A stretch of DNA of 64,000 nt from Apium graveolens (GCF_009905375.1 NC_133650.1:297413957-297477956), one strand, 5' to 3'; shown: positions 12,495-24,392, counted from the first letter of the stretch. The notes: generated by a model from the letters alone, not told the origin. A program made the numbers and translations.

Positions 12495-13821
12495 TGTTAG
12501 GTCCCAATTTGTTTGTAGAAGGGGGGGTTGAATGCAAATAATACCGTTTCGTCGAATAAAATGTGGAATAAAATTGTGAAACAAAATTCAAGTTTAAAAC
12601 TTTTATTAAACTTGAAAGGTGTTACAACTACGGTATCGGTTACAAGGGATTAATCTCAAATCAATTATTACAAATCTAGAATAAATTCGACATGAACTTT
12701 TTCTATTTTTGTAATTAAAAGATCAAATGCTAAAAGCGATTTGAGATTAAGTTCTAGGGATTTTAATCCGCTAGATTGATACACAAGAACAAGAGAGTGA
12801 TTTCTAGTTGATTGGATTTAACTTTACAAGCTAGAAATTGTAAACTTGAATTAGCAGATAAGATGAAATATTTTGGCTGCTTGTTCTCTTTTTGTTCTTG
12901 GCTTCTGTTTGATTGCTCTCTGTATGTGTTATGTAAATGAATTGGTCTCTGCTTGTTTTTAATCACCACATCCGAGAATGTTGAACTGGTGTGACAATCC
13001 TTTAGAGCTAGTAAGACAATTAAAATGAACTAGCAAGACTTTCGGTATGACTATTGATTGTCATACCGATTGTCATTTAGTACAAATGAAATTGTCTTAC
13101 TGAATTAATAAGTGATTTTAATCTAAACAATAATTCTATCAAGACAATCAACTGAATTAGCATGACTTTCGGTATGACTATCAATTGTCATACCGATTGT
13201 CATACTAGTACAATCAGTTGTCTTTTTAGAATTAAAACAGATTTTAATCAATTAAAATTCTGTAAATCCTTAATATTAATTCTAACTTAATTAATCAATT
13301 TAATTCAATTAATCAATAAATTAATCTTTGCAGATATAATTTATTTTCTTAATTAAATTATATGACTTAATTAATTAATAGAGAATTAATACTAACGCTG
13401 AGCAGCATCCATTCTTCTGACAATCTTCTGAAAGTCACTGAGACTTATGAATCAATTCCGCCACTTCAATGCTGACACTCGATGTACTGTCTAGTTCATG
13501 AGTGACTAACTTCCGTGACGTTTCTTCATGTCTTGACTTTGATATTCTGATTGAATCCTTGTAATAAATTGATACCTTGACGAGATCTCTGTCACTTGAT
13601 TAAATCCACGATCTTGATTTACATCACTGAGGCATGATCAAATTCTTGAACTTTTTCCAGTGAATCTTCAAGTCTGCAGATGAACAATGTTTCTTTGATC
13701 TTTGACAGATGTTACTTTGTGAGATCTCTCTGATGATTGATCCACTATTTACTTATTACATTCTTATTTGAGTTGAGTTAAATACTCGAATAAACGAGTA
13801 GGCTATGACATATGCCTTTCA
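12495..13821 (-). repeat. Element D 3' LTR (1,327 bp)
   Basis: It carries the family C-rich tract (as G-rich on plus, 12522-12528) and two palindromic word clusters, at 13036-13077 and 13161-13205, built from TATGAC and GTCATACCGATTGTCAT. It pairs with the right LTR at 24407-25737. I did not find a convincing TATA box. Confidence 0.95.
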
Positions 13822-14083
13822 ATCTCCCCCTATTTGCTTGTTAGACAATAACAACAAATACCTAGAGGATAACTCAACTAACAAATAAGAAAAAGATATA
13901 AACAGTAAGGTAAAGTAAATAGCAGAAAAGTTCTGGATTATATTTAACATTTTCCAAATTCCAAATGAAATTTACAAGTGAATACAAGATAGATGTTCCT
14001 CTAGCCTGAACATATAACTACATTAGACTATCTTGATTCATAACGCTCTAATCATATTACATTGAGTTTTGAGCTAATTGACT
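13822..14083 (-). other. Element D polypurine tract and 3' untranslated segment
   Basis: The minus strand reads AATAGGGGGAGAT just inside the 3' LTR (plus 13822-13834); this is the PPT. The remaining bases up to the ORF3 stop hold nothing else that I recognise. Confidence 0.88.
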
Positions 14084-17000
14084 TCAGTTGTCTTCTCTCC
14101 TGACTTCACCTTCTTCTAAATCTTGAAGCAATTCCTTGTCAAAGACACGATCCTTTTCTGAAGTGAAGCTTGATGGTCTGACTGGTTGAACTCCAACTGA
14201 CTTCAGCTTATTCTTGAGTTGATTGTACCTTTTAACATTCTTTTCACAATAAGCTTGAATCAAGTCAGCAGCTTGAGTCTTCAACATGGATGAATATCCA
14301 GCAGTTCTCAAATGATGTTCCATCCAGACCAGATGCTTAGCTGAGTAGTCTTTAAGAGATTGTACATCTAGCTGACAGATTTGAAGACAATCAGACTTAA
14401 AGAATCTCACCTGATGAGGATTGTTGACCACTTGAGGACTAGCCCTGCTGGCAAACTCTTTAAGCCTTTCCCGAAGAACTTCATTCAATTCTGAGCTTCT
14501 TTTGACTTTGTTTAAAAGAACCCAAATCTCTGACAACGAACGATTCTCAAATAGATGAAGTGACACCTTGAATGATCCTTCACTCTGACAATATACAAAA
14601 ATGCTCATCTCATTTAGGGATCCATCAAAAGCAGCTGTGATCCTTGAGACTTCAGTCTTGATAGCATTCATGTACATGTCATTGTTAGGATTTGAGATTT
14701 CCAGCTTGTCAAGAAGATGTAAGAATTGCCTATCATTGTTAGTGCATAGCTGAGGCATATCGAGTACTCTCCTAGCTTCATCCCATTTTTCACCAATCTT
14801 TAGTCTGACATCTCTTCTCCTTTCTTGAGCCTTAATGTCATGAAGACGTTGCTTTTGAAGAGTTTCTGTTCTTTGTATGTCTTTCCTCCTGTCAATGATC
14901 TGAGAGACCTTCTTGAGTTCAGCTTCTTTTCTTAGCATCTCTGACTGCTCTTCCTGAAATTCTTTCTCAAACCTAGGATCCACTGTATCTTCTTCTTCCC
15001 AATCTTCAAAATCACTTTCTTCTTCAGCTTCAAATAACCCATCTTTATCTTCCTGAACTGGTTCAGTGGGAATGTCAAAAATATCGAAGTCATCCTGTTC
15101 TCCACTGTAGTAGACATCATCAGCCTTTCCTTTATCTCCAGCAGAAGTATCTTTTTCTTTCCCTTTGGCACTACTCCCTTTCTTCTCCCCCTTAGTTGAG
15201 GGATCCTCTACTGACTTTCCTTTGGAACTTCCATCACCTCTAGAGCCTGATCCTCCACCAGACGGTCCTTCAAAATAAGCTCTTTGTTCTTCATTAGGGC
15301 AATGAGAATTCTTGATCATGTAATATAGGTGCTTCATCCCTTCATTTAGATGTTCCATGCCCGTCTCTATCTTTAGAAATCTTGAGGAGTCCAGTGAATG
15401 ATTCATCTCAACGAGGTCTTCAAGAGAAGTCATTCTTGTGTGTAGAGAGCAGAAGTTGGATATGTCATCAGCTGATAAATTTGGAGTGTCCTGAATAGAA
15501 TTGAGCTTTGGTATTACAGTAGTCTTTAGATCTGAGATGTCATTCCTTATGATTGCAAGCTGATTGTTGACAGAGGTGGAAGAAGAAGACCGTTCAACCA
15601 CTTGTGCTTTGAATGCTTGAGCTTCAGCTTGGCTTTTAGCAAGTTCTTCTTTTAGGGCAGCAATCTGAGCTAACAGGTTTACAGTATCAGTGTCTGTGTG
15701 TGCTCTCACCTGAAGTTCACTCGTGTTTGGTTCACTCATCTCACGTGCATGTGTTTCTCTCAATATAATTGCTCGTGAGGAGTCTTCCAGTTGCTGTTCT
15801 TGTGTACCTGCATTAAAAATCACCCTAGCCTCTTCAAGAGAGGTCAGTGGTGGTGCAATGGGAATTCGCGAGTCCCGATCCTCAGTCAATGCTATCAAAT
15901 CTTTTGGAATAGATGTCTGAATTGCTTCAGGGATAGATTGACCGAGTTGCCCTCCACTTTCTCCAGATAAATCTGCGAGTGGAGAATCCCATAAGGGAGC
16001 CAGAGGTGTTGGATCTGGGAGAGGAGAAAATGACTCTATTAAAGATGGCGGAGAGTCAGATTTTCCCTCTGAAGCATGTGACTGCTCTTCTGCCGTAACT
16101 ATGGCAGGCACTGTAACCGACTCTACGTGCACTCCTCGCTGTGTGTCATGAGTATGATCTGGGAAAGTGTATGGTTCCATTGTGAGTAATGAAATTGTGC
16201 TTGACTCAGTACAAGATGCCATGGCCCTATGGCGAATTTCAATAGATTCATCCTGTTGAGAGAATGAATCTAGTAACTGTTCATTGGCCATTTCAAAGTC
16301 CATGTCCTGTTGGGAGGACAAGGATGGGCTTTCAGATGCCTCAGAATATGTTCTTCTTTTCTTAGGAGGAGGCAGAGCTGAGGGTTCACTCATATTTAAC
16401 AATGTACTACTTCCTAGTAATCTCCTGGGTAACATTTTAGACAGTGGGGGAGAGGTTGAGATAGAATGAGACGCTGTGTTTGGCTCTATGACCTGGGATT
16501 GAAGCTGTGGTTCTACAACTTCATGGTCAGCCCTATCAACCACTGGGGGTCTGTCAACAGAAGTAGGAAGAGAGTGAGAGTGAGGAATTACTACCTGTAA
16601 TGGAAGAGCCTGGGTGGCTTGAACCACTGGAGGTTGAGGTTGCTGTTCATGGCCGGGAAGATTGAAAATAGGTAAGGGAATATAATTGGCCATGAAAGCA
16701 GATACAAGTACTGGAACTTGCATGAATTTGAAGGTTGTGTCTTGGCGAGTGTAAATCTTTTTGCTAACTGGAGGGGGTTCAGTTACAGCAGAGTTAGCAA
16801 AAAGGGCTTTGTGTTCAGGTGTGAGTAGATGATCTGCTATAAGCATGAGAAAACGAGTATAGTAACATGATACCCTATGATTTGTAGAATGATCACGTAA
16901 AGCAGAAGTTAGACGTCTCAAGAGAATGGGAAAAAGTAGTTTGCCAAAATTGATCCTTTGATTGAAAACAACCGCAAGACCAATATACTGCAGAGTGGAA

Positions 17001-17467
17001 GTGATGTTATGAAAATTGGATTTTGTGCAGTTGGCAAACACTTTGGAAAGTGTATCGAAGAAAATATCCCATTCAGACACCAAATTTGATTTAGAAAGTT
17101 TGGTTAAATTGATCACCCCCTGATAGTGAATAGCATTGAAAAAATTTGTGATATCATTTTCAGAGGGTAAATTACAGAAATTGTCAAGTGGAAAATTTAG
17201 CGCACGATTGACGACTGTTTCATCAACTACATACTGTGTGTTTGCCACGGTGAATGAAAAAGATTTTGAATCATCGGCCACAGTAGAGGTTGTGCAAATC
17301 AGTCTAAGAAGATCGATATTTAAAATCACATTTGATTTAATAGCAGAGCTAACAATCGAATGGTCATTTAAAAATCTAATCCAAGGCTTAAATTTTTCAA
17401 CATCATATTTTTCCGGATTAAAATAACCAACCTGATTATGCGCGATAATTTGGAAATTGAGAGCCAT
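14084..17467 (-). CDS. Element D ORF3, 1,127-aa additional protein, intact
   Basis: Start ATG at 17467 (MALNFQIIAHNQVGYF); F has the same start at 57582. Residues 1-225 form a compact domain with SEWDIFFDTLSKVFANCTKSNF and a CYYTRFLMLIADH block, matching in spacing the EWSFFFD...ARFCQLIY pattern of C and E. Residues about 230-590 are Ser/Pro/Glu-rich linker. Coiled-coil stretches follow (about 600-640 and 690-740), then a Gly/Ser/Lys and acidic low-complexity part, a strongly charged helix, and a C-terminal domain ending LLQDLEEGEVRREDN. No signal peptide or membrane span is evident. The function is unknown. Position after pol recalls the env-like ORF of SIRE1, but the composition suggests a structural or nucleic-acid-associated protein. 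The open length argues for recent selection. Confidence 0.9.
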   Translation of the reverse strand: MALNFQIIAHNQVGYFNPEKYDVEKFKPWIRFLNDHSIVSSAIKSNVILNIDLLRLICTTSTVADDSKSFSFTVANTQYVVDETVVNRALNFPLDNFCNLPSENDITNFFNAIHYQGVINLTKLSKSNLVSEWDIFFDTLSKVFANCTKSNFHNITSTLQYIGLAVVFNQRINFGKLLFPILLRRLTSALRDHSTNHRVSCYYTRFLMLIADHLLTPEHKALFANSAVTEPPPVSKKIYTRQDTTFKFMQVPVLVSAFMANYIPLPIFNLPGHEQQPQPPVVQATQALPLQVVIPHSHSLPTSVDRPPVVDRADHEVVEPQLQSQVIEPNTASHSISTSPPLSKMLPRRLLGSSTLLNMSEPSALPPPKKRRTYSEASESPSLSSQQDMDFEMANEQLLDSFSQQDESIEIRHRAMASCTESSTISLLTMEPYTFPDHTHDTQRGVHVESVTVPAIVTAEEQSHASEGKSDSPPSLIESFSPLPDPTPLAPLWDSPLADLSGESGGQLGQSIPEAIQTSIPKDLIALTEDRDSRIPIAPPLTSLEEARVIFNAGTQEQQLEDSSRAIILRETHAREMSEPNTSELQVRAHTDTDTVNLLAQIAALKEELAKSQAEAQAFKAQVVERSSSSTSVNNQLAIIRNDISDLKTTVIPKLNSIQDTPNLSADDISNFCSLHTRMTSLEDLVEMNHSLDSSRFLKIETGMEHLNEGMKHLYYMIKNSHCPNEEQRAYFEGPSGGGSGSRGDGSSKGKSVEDPSTKGEKKGSSAKGKEKDTSAGDKGKADDVYYSGEQDDFDIFDIPTEPVQEDKDGLFEAEEESDFEDWEEEDTVDPRFEKEFQEEQSEMLRKEAELKKVSQIIDRRKDIQRTETLQKQRLHDIKAQERRRDVRLKIGEKWDEARRVLDMPQLCTNNDRQFLHLLDKLEISNPNNDMYMNAIKTEVSRITAAFDGSLNEMSIFVYCQSEGSFKVSLHLFENRSLSEIWVLLNKVKRSSELNEVLRERLKEFASRASPQVVNNPHQVRFFKSDCLQICQLDVQSLKDYSAKHLVWMEHHLRTAGYSSMLKTQAADLIQAYCEKNVKRYNQLKNKLKSVGVQPVRPSSFTSEKDRVFDKELLQDLEEGEVRREDN

Positions 17468-18776
17468 TTAAAATAATAATAAGACACATGCTTTTCAAAC
17501 TTTTAAGAATAATATTAAGAAAATTTGAATTAATTAAATTAATTTAATAATTCGAATTAAATTAATTATAATCGAAAAATTTAGACAGAAATGTATCTCG
17601 TTAGAATTTTTTAACTCACAAACACAGTTTTAATAAGCCAAAAGACACAAATCAGAAATTAAAATTAAAAATAAAAAGTTCAAAATCAACAACACAAATG
17701 GAATTTGAAGGGGCAAACTGATTTTTATAAATTTTTTTTTTTTTTAATAAAAATTCAACAGCACCTTTGTATATATATACTTGTATGTATATATCACAAA
17801 GTGATGAAATAGTAAGCTGAGTAAAAACTCGAGCAAGGAAATACTCAGATTGATGGTTTGGTTCGAAGAGAGAGAAGAGAGAAAATTAAGAGATAAAAAC
17901 TGTTAGATTTTTTGAAATGAACTGAACTGATGAAATGGTTTAAAAACAATACACCAAACGCCTTTATATAACAGCTGGTATGACAATCCGGGATTGTCAT
18001 ACCGATTGTCATACCAGGCAAAAGAAGGAAGAAAAAAAATACAATAGAATAAGTATTAAAATTATAACTGGTATGACAATCTGATAGTCATACCGATTGT
18101 CATACCAGGCAAAATAAAATAAAATAGATATATATAATGTTTATAACTGGCAAGACAATCAATAGTCATACCGATTGTCTTGCCAGTATAAAACTATACT
18201 GAAAAACACTGAAATGACAATTATATTTGCCAATGACTTTCAGCAAGACAATTTCAATTGTCTTGCCGATTGTCATTCTGGAAATAAAAGGATTGCACAC
18301 AGAATTAATATGAAAATAAGTATATATATATATAAGTACTGAAATGATTTTCAGCAAGACAATTCAATTGTCTTGCCGATTGTCATTGCAGTAGAAAACA
18401 AAATAAAATAAAAGGAACAGACTTCTATTTATGTACTGAAACTATATTACAAAATAGTAAAACTGAAATAAACACTTAAAATTTTTACAGAAACAAAGAC
18501 AATATATCAGAATTTATTATTTTTATTCCAAAAATAGATTTCTCTTGAATTTTAGCAAATAAAATTCATAGAAAAATATTTTTAGAGGAAATACAATATT
18601 CTGAGATATTTTAAATTAACAAGAAGGGAAAATAACAATAGATAAGATAATATATATTACATAGAAATAAGCAAGAAATATGATAAAATGATAAAATAAA
18701 TTTGCAAATGAATTTTTCATTTATGAAAAATTCATTTGTAAATTCATTCAAGAACAGATCCCAGATATTAACTAAA
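17468..18776 (-). promoter_or_regulatory. Element D pol-ORF3 spacer: palindrome cluster and candidate internal promoter
   Basis: No gene in 1.3 kb. Read on the minus strand, five palindromic units (18387 to 17975) are followed by TATATAAAGG (plus 17961-17970), then a CT-rich patch (plus 17866-17885) and a T/A-rich leader to the ATG at 17467. This order, with sites then TATA then pyrimidine patch, resembles a plant promoter about 500 bp upstream of ORF3. The same layout without a good TATA is in F (56317-57581). Activity is inferred. Confidence 0.5.
17975..18387 (-). repeat. Five palindromic units upstream of D ORF3
   Basis: Units at 17975-18017, 18068-18108, 18147-18186, 18232-18277 and 18343-18387. 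Each has an outer inverted repeat of about 12-14 bp (CTGGTATGACAATC type) with one more internal copy of the half-site. Two use TATGAC arms, one CAAGAC arms and two mixed AATGAC/CAAGAC. Where one arm changes the other usually changes with it. Confidence 0.85.
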
Positions 18777-21700
18777 TTAATCACTAAAACTATTCAACAT
18801 GCCCAATTTACCAACTAATCTGGTAAATGTGGATTCGTCAAGTGGTTTAGTGAAAATATCTGCTATTTGTTCTTCTGTTAGAACAAAAAATAGTTCAACA
18901 GTACCATTCATGACGTGCTCTCTAATAAAATGATACCTGATGTCAATGTGCTTTGTCCTCGAGTGCTGCACAGGGTTGTTGGTGATGGCTATTGCACTTG
19001 TGTTGTCACATAAAATAGGAATCTTGTTCAATACAGAGCCATAGTCTCGTAGTTGGTTCCTAATCCACAAGATCTGAGCACAGCAGCTTCCAGCAGCAAT
19101 ATATTCAGCCTCGGCCGTTGAGTTGGAAACTGTTTGCTGTTTCTTGCTGTACCATGAGACTAGCCTGCTTCCTAGGAATTGACAACTTCCTGAGGTGCTT
19201 TTCCTATCAACAACACTTCCTGCATAATCTGAATCTGTATATCCGACAAGGTTAAAACCAGATTCTTTAGGGTACCAAATACCTAGATTTGGTGTTCCCT
19301 TAAGATATCTTAAGATTCGTTTAACAGCAACGAGATGAATATCTCTAGGATCCGCTTCGAACCTTGCACATAAGCATGTAGCATACATAATATCTGGTCT
19401 ACTTGCAGTAAGATAGAGTAACGAGCCAATCATACCTCTGTAGCTTATGACATCTACCTTAATGGAGTTTTCACATGGTCCAAGCTTGACAGCTGTAGTT
19501 GATGGAGTCCTTGCTGATGCAGAATCCTCTAGATTGTACTTTTTGAGGAGTTCTTTGAGATACTTGGATTGACAAATAAATGTTCCATCTAACCTTTGAT
19601 TTACTTGTAATCCAAGAAAGAACTTCAGCTCTCCCATCATGCTCATTTCAAACTTGCTGTGCATTAACTTAGCAAATCTCTTACAGAGATTATCATTAGT
19701 AGACCCAAATATTATATCATCCACATAGACTTGGACTAATATAGTATCATTCTTATGTTTTTTAGAAAAGAGAGTTTTGTCTATGACACCTCTAATAAAG
19801 CTATTTTCAATAAGAAATTCAGAGAGAGTGTCATACCATTTTCTTGGAGACTGTTTTAGCCCATAGATAGCTTTGAAAAGAAAGAAAACAAACTCCAAAT
19901 GATCTGGATCTTCAAAACCAGGAGGTTGCTCTACATATACCTCTTCATCCAGCTTTCCATTCAGAAAGGCGCTCTTGACATCCATTTGATAAACTTTAAA
20001 GTTTGAAAATGCTGCGAATGCCAGAAATATCCTGATGGCCTCAAGTCTAGCCACTGGAGCATAGGTTTCATCATAATCAATACCTTCAGCTTGAGAATAC
20101 CCTTTAGCTACCAGTCTTGCCTTGTTTCTTGTAACCACACTATCTTCATCTAGTTTATTCCTGAATACCCACCTAGTACCAACAGCTTTCTTGTGTACAG
20201 GCCTAGGTACCAGTTTCCAGACTTGTTGACTTTCAAACTGATTGAGTTCATCTTGCATAGCAATCACCCAATCTGGATCAGACAGTGCTTCTTCAATTTT
20301 CTTAGGTTCCATCTCAGAAAGAAATCCTGAGAACAGACACTCATTTTGAGTAGCACGTCTAGTTCTGACTCCAACATCTGGATCACCAATAATCAACTCA
20401 AAAGGGTGAGCTTTATTCCAGACTGTCTGTCTTGGAAGATGTGATCTTGATGATTCGCCTTGAAATTCATTGTGATGTTGTGTCCTACTAGATGATCCTT
20501 CAGCATCTCCCCCTGAGTTGTTGCCATGTTGACTTGATGATTCTCCGTCAGTAGCAGTGGTATCTCCATTGTTGCCAAAGTTTCCATCACTATTACCTTG
20601 AGTATCATCAGGATTAACAGGTTCTTCACCAGCAACAACCTCAGGTTCTTGACCATGTTCTGATTCTGAATCTGACGTATCATCAAACTTCAGTTTCTCA
20701 GAAGGATCTTCAGTTTGGATACTAGGGAGTTTAGTGTCATCAAATGTAACATTGACACTTTCAGTTACTTTGTGTTGATCAATGATATACACTCTATATG
20801 ATCTTCTTCCATATCCAACAAAAATACCCTCATATGCCTTTGCCTCGAACTTACCACGACGATCATCTCCATCCTTGAGCACGAAGCATCTGGCACCAAA
20901 TACATGAAAGTATTTGATAGAAGGTTTCTGTTCATTCAAAATCTCATAAGGAGTTTTCATGAAGTCTTTGTTGATTAGAGTTCGATTCTGAGTATAACAT
21001 GCAGTATTGACAGCTTCAGCCCAAAAGTACATTGGAAGACCTGATTCATTTAACATCGGTCTTGCAGCTTCAATCAATGTACGATTCTTCCTTTCTACCA
21101 CTCCATTTTGCTGAGGGGTTCTAGGAGCTGAAAATTGTCTGGTAATCCCTTTGTCTGTACAGAATCCATTGAGAAGTGTATTCTTGAATTCTGTCCCATT
21201 ATCTGACCTTATTGCTCTAACAGGGACGTTAGAATCTAACTCAATCATCTTGATATGATCAATCACAACTTGTGGTGTTTCATCCTTAGAGTGAAAAAAT
21301 AAAACCCACGTATACTTGGAATAGTCATCAACTATCACAAGACAGTAACACTTCTTTGACATAGAAAGGATATTAACTGGACCAAATAAATCCATGTGCA
21401 ATAATTGCAGAACACCAGTTATGGAAGATGTGTCAGTGCCTTTGTGACTTGCTTTCTTTGACTTTCCTTTCTGGCAAGCCTCACATAGTCCTTCTGGAGA
21501 GAATTCCAGCTGAGGCAAACCTCTTACCAATTCTCTTTTGACAAGAGAATTCATTGTTTTGAAATTGAGATGGGAAAGTCTCTTGTGCCATAGCCAACTC
21601 TCATCTGACGATGCCTTTGCATAGAAACAATTGACTTCAAGATTGCTTCCAGAGTTCATGTCAGCTACGAACAGATTTCCTTTCCGGATTCCCATTAAGG

Positions 21701-22136
21701 AGGGTTTTTCACTTTTCTTGTGCAGAATCTGACACTTCAGCTTGTCGAATAAAACATTGTAGCCGTTGTCACAGAACTGACTAATGCTAAGCAGATTGTG
21801 TTCAAGTCCTTGCACAACATATACATTTTCAATGATAACATTTCCAGCTTGCAAACAGCCATATCCCTCCGTTAAACCTTTGCTGTTATCTCCAAAGGTA
21901 ACCACTGGGCCAGCTTTCTCAACCACATTTGATAGCAGGGCTCTATCTCCGGTCATATGTCTTGACGATCCGCTGTCAAGAATCCACACTACCGGTTGTA
22001 CCTGTTTAATGCCCTGCAATACAAATGGATTAGAACTTCTTCGGAACCCAAGCTTGGCTGGGTCCGGCATACTTGTAAAATTGGCCTTTATCAGGCAAAA
22101 CAACATTCTTAATTTCACTATTCTCAACATTCTCAA
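18777..22136 (-). CDS. pol: Element D pol: protease, integrase, RT, RNase H, intact
   Basis: The 1,119-codon frame overlaps the gag end by about 107 bases in the +1 frame. True pol probably begins near QGIKQVQ (residue 41), just after a TGCAG/GG acceptor-like site at 22014-22015. Protease: [10 protein letters not shown], catalytic Asp54. Integrase zinc site: His184, His189, Cys218, Cys221. Integrase DD35E: Asp249, Asp312, Glu348. [14 protein letters not shown], and YVDD at 804-807. RNase H: Asp968, Glu1009 (STAEAEY), Asp1044. All catalytic residues are present. The product would mature the polyprotein, copy RNA and integrate the cDNA. How pol is made from a different frame (frameshift or splicing) is not known. 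Confidence 0.96.
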   Translation of the reverse strand: MRMLRIVKLRMLFCLIKANFTSMPDPAKLGFRRSSNPFVLQGIKQVQPVVWILDSGSSRHMTGDRALLSNVVEKAGPVVTFGDNSKGLTEGYGCLQAGNVIIENVYVVQGLEHNLLSISQFCDNGYNVLFDKLKCQILHKKSEKPSLMGIRKGNLFVADMNSGSNLEVNCFYAKASSDESWLWHKRLSHLNFKTMNSLVKRELVRGLPQLEFSPEGLCEACQKGKSKKASHKGTDTSSITGVLQLLHMDLFGPVNILSMSKKCYCLVIVDDYSKYTWVLFFHSKDETPQVVIDHIKMIELDSNVPVRAIRSDNGTEFKNTLLNGFCTDKGITRQFSAPRTPQQNGVVERKNRTLIEAARPMLNESGLPMYFWAEAVNTACYTQNRTLINKDFMKTPYEILNEQKPSIKYFHVFGARCFVLKDGDDRRGKFEAKAYEGIFVGYGRRSYRVYIIDQHKVTESVNVTFDDTKLPSIQTEDPSEKLKFDDTSDSESEHGQEPEVVAGEEPVNPDDTQGNSDGNFGNNGDTTATDGESSSQHGNNSGGDAEGSSSRTQHHNEFQGESSRSHLPRQTVWNKAHPFELIIGDPDVGVRTRRATQNECLFSGFLSEMEPKKIEEALSDPDWVIAMQDELNQFESQQVWKLVPRPVHKKAVGTRWVFRNKLDEDSVVTRNKARLVAKGYSQAEGIDYDETYAPVARLEAIRIFLAFAAFSNFKVYQMDVKSAFLNGKLDEEVYVEQPPGFEDPDHLEFVFFLFKAIYGLKQSPRKWYDTLSEFLIENSFIRGVIDKTLFSKKHKNDTILVQVYVDDIIFGSTNDNLCKRFAKLMHSKFEMSMMGELKFFLGLQVNQRLDGTFICQSKYLKELLKKYNLEDSASARTPSTTAVKLGPCENSIKVDVISYRGMIGSLLYLTASRPDIMYATCLCARFEADPRDIHLVAVKRILRYLKGTPNLGIWYPKESGFNLVGYTDSDYAGSVVDRKSTSGSCQFLGSRLVSWYSKKQQTVSNSTAEAEYIAAGSCCAQILWIRNQLRDYGSVLNKIPILCDNTSAIAITNNPVQHSRTKHIDIRYHFIREHVMNGTVELFFVLTEEQIADIFTKPLDESTFTRLVGKLGMLNSFSD
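20505..20514 (-). other. PPT-like purine tract inside D pol
   Basis: The minus strand reads AGGGGGAGAT in the IN-RT linker, identical to the core of the 3' PPT at 13822-13831. F has it at 54579-54588. It could act as a central polypurine tract; this is inferred. Confidence 0.5.
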
Positions 22137-24303
22137 TGACTGAACATTTGACCTTTAAAACAGCCTTATCAAATTTATGTTTAGGCTTAGGCACAAATGT
22201 CTCCTTTCTAGCTTTAGGAGGACTAGCAGTCTTAGACCTATCATGCTTTCTATTATTCACATGCTGACGAGGAGTAGTCTTATCATTAGAAACATGCTTA
22301 CCATTAAAATAAGCAAACAACAGATTAAAAGCACAAGACATACAATCAGGAACACCACATGCTTTATGAGAAGGATTAACAATAGGCAACTTATGCATGG
22401 TAGACATGGCATCTGTTCTATCCAACTCATGTATGTCTGAATTAGTCTCAGTTGCTTTCACAACCTTGACTGGAACTTTTGACACACTTGACTTGGAGAC
22501 AGCTTTCTCATAAGCATTATCTTCAGCACAAATTTCTTCTTGAATAATAAAAGAGGTCTCATCAAATGATTCAGCAATTGATTCTTTATAGAGGGGTTCA
22601 TCAACACCCTTAAGCACATGTGGTACTTCCCTGCCTTTAGCACATACATGAGGAGGGGAGTTTATGCCTAATTTTCCAATAGCAGCATTGTAATCATAAC
22701 CTATTCCATGTGTTTGATTAACAGCTTGCTTATTGTAAAACTCTTTGGACTTCGAACAAGAATTAAAGTAAGCTTTAACCTTAGCCTCAAGACCGGTGAT
22801 CTTGTCTTTGAGAATAGTTTCGAGTTGTCTATAACAGTCAACTCTATTCTCTAGAAAAGATACTTGTTCTTTTAGTTTATCTTGATTAATGTGCACAAGT
22901 CTTAATTCATTGACCTCTTTCTCAAGGTCTTTGATTTGTTGATTTAACAATTCATTATCACGACGAGCACAATCTAAGTTACCTCTTAGATGATAAACCA
23001 TTTTAGCATCAGAAAGTTTTACCTCTTTTCTTGACGATGAGGTGCTTGCATTACTAGCCATGAGAGCAAGATTCCCAACTTCTTCATCTTCACTGTCAGT
23101 ATCATCCCAGCTTCTTCCCTTTGCCAGGTATGCCCTTTCAGATTTACTCTTCTGATTAGAATCATAAGAGTTCTTCCTAGCTTGTTTTGGCTTCCTGCAT
23201 TCTGTGGCAAAGTGTCCCAACTCATTACAGTTGAAGCATCGAATGGTGCTTCGATCAACCATCCCTGTTTTATACCCACCACTGCTGGTGTTAGAGGATG
23301 AAGATCCACCTTTCTGGAATCTGTTGTAGTTGGACTTGTACTTGAACTTGGGATTCCTTTTGAATCTGACATTTGAGAATCTCTTGACAATCAGGGCCAT
23401 TGACTCATCCTCCAATTGCTCCAGTTCTTCCAAGGAATAATAATCATCTCCTGATTGATTTGTAGTAGGAGAATCAAATTCTGCTACTATCACATTATCT
23501 TCAACCTTGGAAGACTGTACCATTCTTTCTGACTGTTGAGATTGATGTTGATATTGTGGTTGTTGTTGTTGTTCATCAGCTACTAGAGCAGTAGACGTGC
23601 TGACCACTCTTCCTTTCCCGTAAACTTCCTTCTGCTGAATCTGCTCCAACTCATAAGTCTTTAACACACCATAGAGCCTTTCCAAAGAAATCTCACTCAG
23701 ATCTCTTGCTTCTCTTATGGCAGTGATTCTATGTTCGAGATGAGTTGGCAGTGTTAAAAGGAACTTTTTGTTGACCTCCCTGATGGAATAGTATTTACCA
23801 TTAATATTCAGGTTGTTGATCAATGCATTGTACCTCTCAAACACTTCAGTGATTCCTTCTCCTGGATTTGATTTGAAATATTCATATTCAGAGGTTAGGA
23901 TTTCTAGTTTGTTCTCCCTAACTTCCTCTGTGCCTTCATTAATAATCTCAATAGTTTCCCAGATATGTTTGGAATCTTTACAATTCATCACATGTCTATT
24001 CATCAGGGGATTAAGGGAATCTACTAAGATTAATTGAAGGCTAGCATCCAGGGAAGCTTCTTCTATTTCAGCAGGAGAGAAGTCCTCAGGATCCTTCACA
24101 TAAGTTCTCGCTTTGGTGATCACCACATCATTTTCTATTACCTCTGGTTCCATAACCATAGGAATTTTTGGACCCTTCTTCAACACTTGCAAATATTTGG
24201 GGTTAGCAACCTGTAAAAACAGTAGCATCTTCTTCTTCCACATAACATAATTTTCTTTATCGAAAAGTGGAATTTTAACGGTTCCAACTTTTTGTGTAGT
24301 CAT
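22030..24303 (-). CDS. gag: Element D gag, 757 aa, intact
   Basis: I choose ATG 24303 ([19 protein letters not shown]), because F has MTSQKVG at the same place and the 18 codons upstream are not conserved as protein. Residues 1-230 are the copia Gag (UBN2-like) region. A Gln-rich stretch lies at 244-258. One CCHC zinc knuckle spans Cys356 to Cys369 ([14 protein letters not shown]). A coiled coil follows at about 440-520, then a long C-terminal tail to [11 protein letters not shown]. An extended coiled-coil Gag is a Sirevirus hallmark. The protein forms virus-like particles and binds element RNA. Confidence 0.95.
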   Translation of the reverse strand: MTTQKVGTVKIPLFDKENYVMWKKKMLLFLQVANPKYLQVLKKGPKIPMVMEPEVIENDVVITKARTYVKDPEDFSPAEIEEASLDASLQLILVDSLNPLMNRHVMNCKDSKHIWETIEIINEGTEEVRENKLEILTSEYEYFKSNPGEGITEVFERYNALINNLNINGKYYSIREVNKKFLLTLPTHLEHRITAIREARDLSEISLERLYGVLKTYELEQIQQKEVYGKGRVVSTSTALVADEQQQQPQYQHQSQQSERMVQSSKVEDNVIVAEFDSPTTNQSGDDYYSLEELEQLEDESMALIVKRFSNVRFKRNPKFKYKSNYNRFQKGGSSSSNTSSGGYKTGMVDRSTIRCFNCNELGHFATECRKPKQARKNSYDSNQKSKSERAYLAKGRSWDDTDSEDEEVGNLALMASNASTSSSRKEVKLSDAKMVYHLRGNLDCARRDNELLNQQIKDLEKEVNELRLVHINQDKLKEQVSFLENRVDCYRQLETILKDKITGLEAKVKAYFNSCSKSKEFYNKQAVNQTHGIGYDYNAAIGKLGINSPPHVCAKGREVPHVLKGVDEPLYKESIAESFDETSFIIQEEICAEDNAYEKAVSKSSVSKVPVKVVKATETNSDIHELDRTDAMSTMHKLPIVNPSHKACGVPDCMSCAFNLLFAYFNGKHVSNDKTTPRQHVNNRKHDRSKTASPPKARKETFVPKPKHKFDKAVLKVKCSVIENVENSEIKNVVLPDKGQFYKYAGPSQAWVPKKF

Positions 24304-24392
24304 TATGAATTTTTTTTTTTGAGTGAATAAAAAATTCAAGAAGTGAAAGAAACACAAAAGTCTAGGATCTAGATTTGTACGTTAATCAGAAG

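Noticed and set aside
12763..12969. 68-codon frame found identically in both D LTRs (also 24678-24884)
   Set aside because: Identity is explained by the recent LTR duplication; F has no open counterpart that I could see.
14084..17467. Calling D ORF3 an envelope gene
   Set aside because: No signal peptide, fusion segment or membrane anchor is evident; only the position fits.
24304..24357. Longer start for D gag, 18 codons upstream
   Set aside because: F diverges there in sequence and length, while MT(T/S)QKVG at 24303 is conserved.
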